From NCBI RefSeq assembly GCF_003286125.1, contig NZ_QMED01000013.1, forward strand, positions 1 through 64,000: a stretch of DNA of 64,000 nucleotides, read 5' to 3'. The translations under genes were made by a program, and so were the position numbers. Origin of the DNA: Algibacillus agarilyticus (GTDB lineage: Bacteria; Pseudomonadota; Gammaproteobacteria; Enterobacterales; Alteromonadaceae). This document shows, piece by piece, positions 34,017-42,817 of the stretch (position 1 is the first letter of the stretch; each line of letters begins with the position of its first letter). The notes under the pieces were generated by a model. That model made no database searches. It was not told the DNA's origin and was given only the letters and a program-made list of their open reading frames with translations.

Positions 34017-34631
34017 ATGAAAAAATTATTGATAGCGGCATTTGCCTTTGTTTTTATGCCATTAAGTGTTTTGGCTGCGCAATTTGAAGAAGGTAAGCAC
34101 TACGAAGTTTTAAATTTACCGGCGTCGAGTAAACCTGAAGTTAAAGAATTTTTCTCATTTTATTGTGGTCACTGTTTTAAATTTGAACCCTTGATCGCGG
34201 CGATTAAAAAAGGTTTACCTGCAGGCGTTAAATTACAAAAAAGCCATGTTGATTTTATTCCTCAGCGTCAGCCTGAAGCAGCTAAAACATTAACGAAAGC
34301 GTTAATTGCGGCTGAATTACTAAAAGTAGAAGCTGTGGTTATTCCTAAAATTTTTAGCGCCATTCATGTTGAAAAGAAAGGTATCGTTACCGAAAGCACG
34401 ATACGTTCTATATTCAGTGATGCTGGTATTGATGCGAAAAAATTTGATGCCGCTTACAATAATTTTATGGTTGAAAGCCAAGTGCAGCACATGAAAATCG
34501 CGCAAAATAAAGCAAAAATTAGAAGTGTGCCTAGCTTAATTGTGAATGGTAAATACCGAGCAATACCCAATGAGCTAAAATCAGAAGCGGATTACATTGC
34601 GTTGATTAACTACTTAACCACTTTAAAATAG
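34017..34631 (+). CDS. dsbA: Thiol:disulfide interchange protein DsbA (CGHC active site)
   Basis: 204 aa. Signal peptide ends at VLAA; the mature periplasmic thioredoxin-fold oxidase contains an inserted helical domain. The active site is FYCGHCFKFEP, that is CGHC rather than the CPHC usual in enterobacterial DsbA. The cis-proline loop RSVPSLIVNGKY is normal. The gene follows srkA by 65 bp, a conserved pairing. A terminator sits at 34669. Confidence 0.94.
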   Translation: MKKLLIAAFAFVFMPLSVLAAQFEEGKHYEVLNLPASSKPEVKEFFSFYCGHCFKFEPLIAAIKKGLPAGVKLQKSHVDFIPQRQPEAAKTLTKALIAAELLKVEAVVIPKIFSAIHVEKKGIVTESTIRSIFSDAGIDAKKFDAAYNNFMVESQVQHMKIAQNKAKIRSVPSLIVNGKYRAIPNELKSEADYIALINYLTTLK

Positions 34632-34668
34632 TTTAATTACTCGTTTTTCTATTTTCTTGAATTTGCAT

Positions 34669-34698
34669 AAAAAAACCAATCTTCGGATTGGTTTTTTT
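34669..34698 (+). terminator. Terminator after dsbA
   Basis: AACCAATC-TTCG-GATTGGTT followed by a T-run. Confidence 0.9.
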
Positions 34699-34730
34699 AT
34701 GCTTATTATTTATGTTTACGTGGCCTCTTT

Positions 34731-34980
34731 ATACCAATTAATATAAATAAGTGATCTCTCAGAGTGCATCCAGCGGTTTTTGAACAAGGCGTCGGTGTAC
34801 AGGAATGGTTGTTCCCTTTCAAATACCGATAACGCAGGTCAAAAGCCGCTGGGGCATTCCTTTCAGGCGAGTTTTAAATGCGCTTACTCTGTGTTGCTCG
34901 AACTCAAAAGAGCAACTATTCTTTCATTTAAGCGCATTTAAACGCCCGCTGAGTGGGCACTTATTATTGCGGATTGGTAT
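34731..34980 (+). repeat. Dispersed repeat A (MITE-like), copy 3
   Basis: About 250 bp between ATACCAAT and ATTGGTAT, with terminal inverted repeats of about 22 bp, TACCAAT-N4-AwAAATAAGTG-like on both ends. Its last 17 bp form the 3' end of the convergent propeller-GGDEF gene (stop at 34964). Confidence 0.9.
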
Positions 34981-37900
34981 TAATGAGCTCTACCACATTG
35001 ACTAAGCCGTTATCAACTGCGCTCGTGAAATCTTGTTGCAACTGAGAATACAACGAGGTTAATTCGGCTCTATTATTATTTTTAACATGTACGCAGTTAT
35101 TTCGACCTTTATTTTTAGCGTGATACAAGGCTAAATCAGCAATGTTCAAGGTTTGTTCCCACGTTAATGAGCGGGGATCGGATAGTGAAAAAGGATAAAA
35201 AGCTAAACCGATTGAGCAACTCACCGCTACACGATATTTTTTTTGGCTACCAAATTGAAAGTCAGCAATGGCGAGTCTTATTTTTTCTGCTTGTTTTTCG
35301 ATTTCTTCATCGCTGATATCACGACAAATAACTAAAAACTCTTCACCGCCCCATCGGATAACCCAATCAATGGCTCTGCATTGCTCTTGAATAATACGCG
35401 CAAAATCTTGTAATACTTGATCACCGGTTTGATGGCCATAAGTATCATTAATATTTTTAAAATGGTCGGCATCAATTAACATAAAGCCAATGCGAGGCTG
35501 CTGTTTTAAAGGGTGTTTATTGAATGTCGCCAGGTAGTGACTTTGAATTTTGGCTATTTCATTCGGCAGGTTGAGCGGTACAAAATGTCGATTATAAGTG
35601 TTAGTGAGTTGATCGGTGACACTGCGTTGTTCTAATGCGTGTAGCGCTTGCTCAAGTTCGTTGTTTTTTTGTTCTAACTCAAGAGTACGCTCTTTGATCA
35701 CCGCGGCCAATTGACGCTTTCTATTTTGTAATGCACTGATGCGAATTAAAAATAACCCATAAATAACAGAGATAGTGGTAATAAAAAAAGTGGCTTTAAC
35801 CCAAGCTAATTGATACCAATTGGGTTTTTGTTCGACATTTAAACGCAAAGTGCTGGGTGACCATTTACCTATTCGGTTCGTGGCTCTAATTTGTAATGTG
35901 TACATGCCGGGTGCTAAATTGGTGTAGGTTATTTTACGATGTTTGGCATTAATGTTTATCCAGTTTGTGTCATAACCTTCTAATTTATACGCATACTTTA
36001 TGATATGTGGTGATGAATAATCTAATGCCGTAAATTCGACCGAAAAACTTTGGGTATTCGGTTCTAACAATACTTTTTCTTTATTCGCAATTGCTTGCGC
36101 TTGGTTGTTTATAAACAAGGCGCTCAGTTGCGGTGTTGGGGTAAAACGCCATTCAGTAAAATGCTCCGGCTTGATTAACGCTACGCCTTTACTGCCGCCA
36201 TATACCAGAGTGCCATCACGTAATTTAGTGTATGAGCCCCACCATGGGTTACCTAATTCAATACCATCGGCGCGGGTTAGTTCTCTTACACTCCAAGTCT
36301 TTGGATTAATGATCATATCTTCGGTCCAAATGAAACCTTGCTCGTCTTCCAGTAAGTTTTCTCCTAATGTTTGATTAGGCCGTCTGACTCGTCGACTAAT
36401 CGATTCAAATGAGGCTTGTTTGCCATCCCAATTTAAGAGTCGATCTAAGCTACTCGCCGTTGCCACCCATAATGCATTATCTGATGTAACCAGTAAGCCG
36501 CCGACACTGTTATTTGATAATGAATCCAGTTTATTGGGTTGATGGGTAATTTGAATCAGCTCGTTTTGGCCTTTGGGCATTGCAAATAAACCATTGAAAG
36601 TACCAACCCATAATGTGCCGTCAGCTGTTTGATTGATAGCGTTGACTGATAGGTTAAACGTCTCGTGTTGGGTTTTAGCAAAGAAGAACGATTCTAACGT
36701 GTCGGTGCGGGCGTTGTAGCGGTTTAAGCCGCCATCGGTGCCTAGCCAAAGCGCATTATCTTGATCAATAAAAAAAGTTCTAATGTGTTCCTGTATGAGA
36801 CCATCAGCACGAGTATAGTGTTTTTGTTGATTGGTTTGGATATTGTAACGATAGAGCCCAGCATGCATGGTGCCAATCCATAAGGTGTCATCAGCCGTTT
36901 GGCTTAATGCTAAAACCGTGGCGTCGCCAAATCGATATTCTTGACCATGAGTTGGCCTAAAGTTAGGGTAGGTTTGGCCTGATTGCTGAAAAACATCAAT
37001 GCCGTTTCCTCGATTGCCAAATAAAATATCCCCATTATTGAGCTCTAAAATGGCGTTTACATCGGCATGATGTAATACAAAAGGATAAATTAAGCTGTGG
37101 TGAATATTGCGTACGGCTGAATTTAATGGGTTATAAGTATTTAATCCACCGCCCCAGCTGCCAATCCAAACCAGCCCTGAATGATCCACATGTAAGGCAT
37201 CTATGTTGTCTGAATTGATACTGGTTGGCACACTCACATCATGTTTAATCTGCTTGATAACGTTGGCGGTTAGGCGGTCGATAATATAAATACCTTGAGT
37301 GGTGGTTGCTAACCAAACTTCATCGTCATTAGGCAATGCAATATCCGTGATCCAGGCTTTAATATCATCGTTGTCATAAAGGGGGTCAAGCTCAACCCAG
37401 TTTAATGCATCACTGTTTGGTTTTATCCAAGCGACACCGTGACGCGATGTACCAATCCAAATGTTATCATCTTTATCTTGCACGATTGAGCGGACTTCAA
37501 GTCGACTTTTATCGGTTAAGTCTTCTTTGTAGCCTGCAATCGTGCGCCAAGTGAAATTTTCAGTATTAAGCACCCTTAAACCGTTAAGTGTGCCGACCCA
37601 CAGTTGATTTTTGTTATCTAATAATAACGATTGAACCTTACGACCTTGAGATGAATGTGTTTGGCCTTTTTTAGGGAAAAAATGCCGATATTTTTTAGTT
37701 TTTGGATCGAGGTGATCTAGGCCTTGGCTGGTGCCAACCCATAAACCGCCTTTACCGTCGCCGGTTATACTGCGAATATAATTGTTTTTGAATGTTTTGG
37801 CAGCGCGATTATGGTGTGGGAAGTGTTCAAATTTTTCGCTAACAGGGTTAAAAGCATATAAGCCATCGTTTTGTGTGCCTAACCAAATTAAACCATCAGG

Positions 37901-38185
37901 CGCAATCCAAATGCAGCGCACCGCACTTATTTTAATGTCAGTAGAGGTTTGAAAGGTGCGAAAATTATAACCATCGTATCGCGTGATCCCTGATGGCGTT
38001 GCAAACCAAATAAAGCCTGATTCTTCTTGAGCTATATCAGAAACCACTAGTTCAGCGACATCACTTTTTTGCTGCGGCGAATCAAAAAATAATTCTGCTC
38101 GCATAAATAAGTCTGAATTAGCTAAGCTTTGCGGGCTCAGAAAAACTAAACAGTGAATGATGATAAAAGCGAAAAAACCGCGCAT
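34964..38185 (-). CDS. Two-component-propeller sensor with GGDEF domain
   Basis: 1073 aa. Signal peptide 1-22. About 14 propeller (Reg_prop) repeats of the G.IWFAT/LWVGT.xGL type make two seven-bladed periplasmic propellers (about 40-690). A Y_Y_Y domain follows (FTALDYSSPHIIKYAYKLEGYDTNW), one membrane helix (ATFFITTISVIYGLFLI), a short coiled coil and a GGDEF domain with an intact RWGGEEF, so a predicted diguanylate cyclase. No histidine kinase is attached. The final residues, TNPQ and stop, are encoded inside repeat A. Confidence 0.93.
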   Translation of the reverse strand: MRGFFAFIIIHCLVFLSPQSLANSDLFMRAELFFDSPQQKSDVAELVVSDIAQEESGFIWFATPSGITRYDGYNFRTFQTSTDIKISAVRCIWIAPDGLIWLGTQNDGLYAFNPVSEKFEHFPHHNRAAKTFKNNYIRSITGDGKGGLWVGTSQGLDHLDPKTKKYRHFFPKKGQTHSSQGRKVQSLLLDNKNQLWVGTLNGLRVLNTENFTWRTIAGYKEDLTDKSRLEVRSIVQDKDDNIWIGTSRHGVAWIKPNSDALNWVELDPLYDNDDIKAWITDIALPNDDEVWLATTTQGIYIIDRLTANVIKQIKHDVSVPTSINSDNIDALHVDHSGLVWIGSWGGGLNTYNPLNSAVRNIHHSLIYPFVLHHADVNAILELNNGDILFGNRGNGIDVFQQSGQTYPNFRPTHGQEYRFGDATVLALSQTADDTLWIGTMHAGLYRYNIQTNQQKHYTRADGLIQEHIRTFFIDQDNALWLGTDGGLNRYNARTDTLESFFFAKTQHETFNLSVNAINQTADGTLWVGTFNGLFAMPKGQNELIQITHQPNKLDSLSNNSVGGLLVTSDNALWVATASSLDRLLNWDGKQASFESISRRVRRPNQTLGENLLEDEQGFIWTEDMIINPKTWSVRELTRADGIELGNPWWGSYTKLRDGTLVYGGSKGVALIKPEHFTEWRFTPTPQLSALFINNQAQAIANKEKVLLEPNTQSFSVEFTALDYSSPHIIKYAYKLEGYDTNWININAKHRKITYTNLAPGMYTLQIRATNRIGKWSPSTLRLNVEQKPNWYQLAWVKATFFITTISVIYGLFLIRISALQNRKRQLAAVIKERTLELEQKNNELEQALHALEQRSVTDQLTNTYNRHFVPLNLPNEIAKIQSHYLATFNKHPLKQQPRIGFMLIDADHFKNINDTYGHQTGDQVLQDFARIIQEQCRAIDWVIRWGGEEFLVICRDISDEEIEKQAEKIRLAIADFQFGSQKKYRVAVSCSIGLAFYPFSLSDPRSLTWEQTLNIADLALYHAKNKGRNNCVHVKNNNRAELTSLYSQLQQDFTSAVDNGLVNVVELINTNPQ

Positions 38186-38611
38186 AGATCCGTCTTGAAT
38201 ATGTTTTTGTTAATTATAATCGCAATTTAAAATTTCGCACTGACTTAAAACTTTATTCTGATTTATTTTTTGAGGGGAATTAAAGGTAGATAAAAAAGCG
38301 GGCATTACCTGTGGATAAATGTGTGTTTAACTTGTTTAAAAGCAGTGCAGTTCTTGTTTTAAAAGGTGTATAACTTTGTGTAAAACTCGCATCTTTATCT
38401 ATCAGGTTATTGATTATTTTGTGCGTTTAATGCTTTATGCAGTTTATGCTGTCACTTTGTGTAAAAATGATTTTTTAATAACTAAATGGAGTCAGTTGGT
38501 TTATACTCTTTATTACTTGAATGCGGCCATTGAAGGCTACATCACACCGATTATGCTAAGTAAATATAAAGCCATAAATACCTAAACTAAAAATAATAAG
38601 GTTGCATAGAC
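38186..38611. other. Upstream region of crp
   Basis: AT-rich, 426 bp between the propeller-GGDEF and crp starts. I see no TGTGA-N6-TCACA site. A 69-codon frame in it is not supported. Confidence 0.5.
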
Positions 38612-39244
38612 ATGTCCGTTCCTTTTTCATTAGCAACAGATAACGAGCTGCAAGAATTTGTTAGCTTGTGTAAGCGAAAAGTTTTTGCTGCAAAACAAGT
38701 GATAATTCATGAAGGGGATAGCCCATCAACATTACATTTATTGCTACGTGGCTCGGTTTCTGTCACGACCGAAAATGAGCAAGGACGTGAGCTTGTACTC
38801 GCGTATTTAAACCCCGGTGAGTTTTACGGTGAAATGGGATTATTTGATGGCGGTGCTCGTAGTGCATGTGTTACCGCGCGTACCGAATGCGAAGTTGCTG
38901 AAATTGGCTATGATGAGTTTGAAGCGCTTTGCATGGCGAACCCTAAAATTTTATTTAGAGTGGCGAGCCAATTAGCGATTAAATTACGTGATACATCACG
39001 CAAAGTTATTGATTTGGCCTTTTTAGATGTAACGGGTCGTGTTGCTCGCACTTTACTTGAATTAGCGCAAAAGCCCGATGCGATGACCCACCCTGATGGC
39101 ATGCAAATCAAAATAACCCGTCAAGAATTAGGCCGCATTGTTGGTTGCTCACGTGAGATGGTTGGGCGTGTACTAAAAGAGTTAGAGGTTCAAGGTTTGG
39201 TTGAAGCGCATGGTAAAACCATGATTGTACACGGCGCTCGTTAA
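38612..39244 (+). CDS. crp: cAMP receptor protein CRP
   Basis: 210 aa, same length as E. coli CRP. The N-terminal cAMP-binding domain has PGEFYGEMGLFDGGARSACVTARTECEVAEI, with the Arg and Ser contacting cAMP. The recognition HTH is ITRQELGRIVGCSREMVGRVLKELEVQGLV, identical in pattern to E. coli (RQExGxxVGCSRETVGRxLK). It is a global activator of alternative-carbon-source genes. A terminator at 39312 ends its transcript. Confidence 0.97.
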   Translation: MSVPFSLATDNELQEFVSLCKRKVFAAKQVIIHEGDSPSTLHLLLRGSVSVTTENEQGRELVLAYLNPGEFYGEMGLFDGGARSACVTARTECEVAEIGYDEFEALCMANPKILFRVASQLAIKLRDTSRKVIDLAFLDVTGRVARTLLELAQKPDAMTHPDGMQIKITRQELGRIVGCSREMVGRVLKELEVQGLVEAHGKTMIVHGAR

Positions 39245-39311
39245 ACTTTACAATTTTTGGAAGACCCCAAGTGGCTCGGCATGAGTGCAGGTAAACAGCT
39301 TGGCTTAACAG

Positions 39312-39346
39312 AAAAGCGGATTTTGATTTATCAGATCCGCTTTTTG
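39312..39346 (+). terminator. Terminator after crp
   Basis: AAAAGCGGAT and ATCCGCTTTTT arms. Confidence 0.85.
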
Positions 39347-39392
39347 TGTTTTAACCCGATTGCTTTTTTTAAGAGAGCTGGTGGAGTATTGC

Positions 39393-40886
39393 ATGTTGCA
39401 AATTTTTCTTGATCTGAATTGCCCCTATAGTTATGTATTACACGAGCGATTATTAGAGCATGAGCAATATGATGAAATTCAATGGCGCTATGTTGAGCAC
39501 TTACCGGCTATTGAACTGCATGGCCAGCAAGGACCTACCCAAGCTCAAATTCAAGGTGATATCGGCATTTTACAAGGCATGGAGCCTAACGTAAAAATTG
39601 TTGATCCTGGTTTTTGTGTTAACAGTCGGCTAGCCATGCTGTCGTTAATGATGGTTGAGCAAATGTATCCAGAAAAAGCTAAATCTTATCGTGCATTTTT
39701 ATTTCGTGCTTATTGGCAGTTTTCGGTTGATATTAGTCGCTACGATGCCTTGCAAGCCATTCTCGCCAGCTTGGGTATTAATTGGTTAGATTATGATTTA
39801 GAGGCTGAGCACCGACAGTTAATTGCACAACAGGTATGGCAGCAAGGCGATTATTCACAACATTTGCCGGTTATAATTCGAGGCGATAAATCAGTTGCTC
39901 GTGGCTTATTGTCCTTGCAAGATCTTTATGAATTTTTAGCGGGGCATTTCTCAAGCAATCGCGTTTCTGATGGTTGTGATTTCTCGGGCGAATATCGTTT
40001 AGCAACTATTGCATTACCCGATTTAAACCCAGAGTTTAACAACGGAACTTACGGTTTTAGTATTCAAGCATTTGATGATTATGATGCGTTTTATGCGAGT
40101 CAATCTGCCTCGCATTTTGATGCTATTTTGCTTAATTTTTCAGGCTGTTATGATAACCGAAATCATGCTTTGAACTCGATTGCTGAATTTAAACGGCATG
40201 ATTTAGATTTTCCTATTATTTGTGTATTGGATGAAAGTCATTCTGCTTTAGCCTCGTTGGCTTTAAATTTAGGCGCAAACGAAACGTTGTTGTTGCATGA
40301 TGATTTAACGCTGCAGATGACCCGTATTAAAAAACGTATTAATACACATAAGGCAATAAGCATTTTAAGCAAACATGCTTATGTGGATGGTTTAACGGGC
40401 TTATACAATAAGCGTACTTTTGAGCAAACTTATCAACGAGAGTGGCGTATTGCCAGTCGTAGCCAGCTGCCGCTCAGTTTAATTTTACTCGACTTTGATT
40501 TTTTTAAGCTTTATAACGACCATTATGGCCATTGTGCGGGTGATGAGTGTTTAAAAACGTTATCTCGAGTGATCCAACAAAATGTATTTAGACCATCTGA
40601 TATCGCTGCTCGATTTGGTGGTGAAGAGTTTATTTTATTATTACCGGATACCACATTAGAGGCGGCTTTGGTGGTTGCCGATCGGATCCGTGTCGCAATT
40701 AATGAAAAGAAAATTGAACATGAAGCCAGCCCCGTTTCTAATTATGTGAGTGTGAGCTTAGGTGTGGCAAGTGTTAAAGAGCCACAAGCCTTTAATGCAA
40801 TAGCCTTAGTTGAACTAGCCGACCAAGCGTTATACAAAGGTAAAAAAGCCGGCCGTAACCAATCTTTTGGTTTGTTTTTAAGTTAA
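39393..40886 (+). CDS. DsbA-like / receiver-like / GGDEF fusion protein
   Basis: 497 aa from the ATG at 39393, after GGTGGAGTATTGC; a TTG at 39360 adds 11 residues. Residues 1-185 are a thioredoxin-fold domain like 2-hydroxychromene isomerase/FrnE-type DsbA (LQIFLDLNCPYSYVLHERL, HLPVIIRGDKSV), with one Cys (CPYS). Residues about 215-330 resemble a response-regulator receiver, but the phosphoacceptor position is Asn in DAILLNFSG. Residues 340-495 form a GGDEF domain with intact RFGGEEF and DGLTGLYNKRTF. No signal peptide, so it is probably cytoplasmic. A diguanylate cyclase controlled by a thioredoxin-like domain is inferred. Confidence 0.85.
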   Translation: MLQIFLDLNCPYSYVLHERLLEHEQYDEIQWRYVEHLPAIELHGQQGPTQAQIQGDIGILQGMEPNVKIVDPGFCVNSRLAMLSLMMVEQMYPEKAKSYRAFLFRAYWQFSVDISRYDALQAILASLGINWLDYDLEAEHRQLIAQQVWQQGDYSQHLPVIIRGDKSVARGLLSLQDLYEFLAGHFSSNRVSDGCDFSGEYRLATIALPDLNPEFNNGTYGFSIQAFDDYDAFYASQSASHFDAILLNFSGCYDNRNHALNSIAEFKRHDLDFPIICVLDESHSALASLALNLGANETLLLHDDLTLQMTRIKKRINTHKAISILSKHAYVDGLTGLYNKRTFEQTYQREWRIASRSQLPLSLILLDFDFFKLYNDHYGHCAGDECLKTLSRVIQQNVFRPSDIAARFGGEEFILLLPDTTLEAALVVADRIRVAINEKKIEHEASPVSNYVSVSLGVASVKEPQAFNAIALVELADQALYKGKKAGRNQSFGLFLS

Positions 40887-40927
40887 TGTTTATTTTCTTA
40901 TTTTCTTATTTTCTTATGTTTGTACCG

Positions 40928-42118
40928 TTAAGTGTTTTGCGAAAAGGCCTTTTGAAAATCTAAACCACTTGCTTGTTGAAAAGCAACTAAATCAAAACGG
41001 GGTAATAAGATAATCATTTGATTCACCACATCCGCTTGGATCTCTTCATAGTTACGCCACGTATTATCATTTGCAAAACCATATACTTCGATCGGTACAC
41101 CGTGCTGAGTTGGAGCCAGTTCTCTGACGATTAATGTGTAATCGTTATGAATGCGATTATAGTTTTTAAGCCAAGCTTCTAAATAGCGACGGTAGACCGC
41201 AAGGTTACTGGTGGCATACGTTAAGTCGCATTCACTTAATAATGGCAGGGCTGGCTTTTTAGGGTTGAGCCAGTCATTATCAAATTCTGTAATGCTGTTA
41301 ATATCAATCAGTACTGAGCGTTTAATACGGCGCCCGCCGGATTGTTTCATACCTTTCCAGTTTTTAAATGAGTTAGACAGCACACTGTGCGTGGGGAAAC
41401 TTGAGATGGTTTTATCCCAATTTTGTACTTTTATTGTATTCAAACCGATTTCGAGCACTTCGCCATCGGCATTAAAATCAGGTGCTTCTATCCAATCACC
41501 AACTGAAATTAAGCGGTTGGCTATAATTTGTACGCCCCCGACAAAACCTAAAATAGTATCGCGGAATATTAATAATAAAACGGCCGTGATCGCCCCTAAG
41601 CTACTTAATAAATAAATAGGTGATTTTTGAGTTAAAATTGAAGCAGTGATCGTGAGCGTAATTAAAAAGATAAACAGTTTGATAACTTGGATGAAGCCAT
41701 TGATTGGCACGTCTTTAGCGATACGGTATTGCTTGTAGGTATCTGAAAAAACATTAAGTAAGGCAAACGCGATTTGCACAAATACAAAGACGGCAAATAA
41801 CTCAACGCCTAATAAAATAAATTCGTAGCCAGCCGATTGGTTTGCTTGAAAAATATTTAACATCGACCATGTGATTGTTAAGCTACCTAATCGAGCACTT
41901 TTACTTAAAACTTTATGTTTACGTAACGAATCATCAAAGGAGTGATGAGTGGCTTTTGTGGCTATTTTTGCTAACAGCCGTAAAATAAATTTACTGATGT
42001 AATAGGCTGAAATGCCCAGAAATAAAAGCGAAAAAATGTTCACGAATAAGGGAGTGAAGTTACCTAAAATAGTTTGGCTTAGTTGGTCATTAAGATAAGT
42101 TAAAAATGTGTTTAGCAT
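40928..42118 (-). CDS. MscS-family mechanosensitive channel (YbdG-like)
   Basis: 396 aa from the ATG at 42118 (AAGAGCTCC upstream); longer in-frame starts give an unlikely 41-residue extension. Five hydrophobic helices lead to the pore helix region LLSSLGAITAVLLLIFRDTILGFVGGVQIIANRLISVGDWIE, then the beta domain and a C-terminal alpha/beta region. The arrangement and insertion are like E. coli YbdG, which gates as a low-conductance channel under osmotic downshock. It converges with the fusion gene and diverges from the VOC gene. Confidence 0.88.
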   Translation of the reverse strand: MLNTFLTYLNDQLSQTILGNFTPLFVNIFSLLFLGISAYYISKFILRLLAKIATKATHHSFDDSLRKHKVLSKSARLGSLTITWSMLNIFQANQSAGYEFILLGVELFAVFVFVQIAFALLNVFSDTYKQYRIAKDVPINGFIQVIKLFIFLITLTITASILTQKSPIYLLSSLGAITAVLLLIFRDTILGFVGGVQIIANRLISVGDWIEAPDFNADGEVLEIGLNTIKVQNWDKTISSFPTHSVLSNSFKNWKGMKQSGGRRIKRSVLIDINSITEFDNDWLNPKKPALPLLSECDLTYATSNLAVYRRYLEAWLKNYNRIHNDYTLIVRELAPTQHGVPIEVYGFANDNTWRNYEEIQADVVNQMIILLPRFDLVAFQQASGLDFQKAFSQNT

Positions 42119-42269
42119 GGAGCTCTTTTTATAGAAAAAGATATTTGTGCATACGCTAAAGGACTCGCTAGGTGAATACAACCCTTTTTGTCGTGTATTT
42201 ATATGATCTTTTGGGTATCGTTTTGTTCTCACTGTATACAATGTTATTAGTTAATGAATAGAGAAAAAC

Positions 42270-42674
42270 ATGAAAATAACAGGAATAGATCATTTAGTGT
42301 TACGCACAACACAAACGCAAATCATGGTTGATTTTTATTGTCAGGTTTTAAGTTGTGTTGTTGAGCGACAGCTTGCACCCGATGTCGGTTTAACCCAATT
42401 GCGCGCGGGCTCGGCTTTAATTGATATTGTAGCGGTTGATAGTGAGCTGGGGCGTTTAGGGGGGCGTGCGTCGAGTGGTCGAGATAATAACCTTGATCAT
42501 TTTTGTTTAGGTTTTACCGAGATGAGCTTAAGTGATTTGCTGGTCCATTTAACTAAGCATAATGTACGTATGGGTGAGGTAGCTACACGTTATGGTGCGC
42601 AAGGCTTTGGTCAATCGGTTTATATTTTTGATCCGGATGGTAATACCGTTGAGTTAAAACTTGAGGTGAGTTAA
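42270..42674 (+). CDS. VOC-family protein
   Basis: 134 aa, one glyoxalase/dioxygenase-fold domain. GIDHLVLRTTQTQIMVDFYCQVL opens the first half-repeat, and the metal-site residues are His in the first strand, His in LDHFCLGF and Glu in GNTVELK. It resembles stand-alone VOC virulence/detoxification proteins; substrate unknown. Terminator at 42736. Confidence 0.85.
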   Translation: MKITGIDHLVLRTTQTQIMVDFYCQVLSCVVERQLAPDVGLTQLRAGSALIDIVAVDSELGRLGGRASSGRDNNLDHFCLGFTEMSLSDLLVHLTKHNVRMGEVATRYGAQGFGQSVYIFDPDGNTVELKLEVS

Positions 42675-42735
42675 GCATTGGCTGAACCCTATTCAGGTTA
42701 AAGCTTTTTTATGATAATAAAAAAATAGAAATAAA

Positions 42736-42760
42736 AAAAGCCCAACGACGTTGGGCTTTT
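42736..42760. terminator. Bidirectional terminator
   Basis: AAAAGCCCAACG and CGTTGGGCTTTT, with T/A runs on both sides. It serves the VOC gene and possibly the convergent barrel gene. Confidence 0.85.
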
Positions 42761-42793
42761 ACGATAGTGCCTATCGGCATATTATTCGGCTAC

Positions 42794-42810
42794 ACCCAAG
42801 TCACTTGGGT
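42794..42810. repeat. CAAGTCACTTG palindrome
   Basis: Arms ACCCAAG and CTTGGGT, 7 bp after the barrel gene's stop. Confidence 0.75.
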
Positions 42811-42817
42811 ATAGTAC

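Noticed and set aside
38376-38585. 69-aa frame before crp
   Set aside because: GTG start, odd composition, no ribosome site, lies in the crp upstream region.
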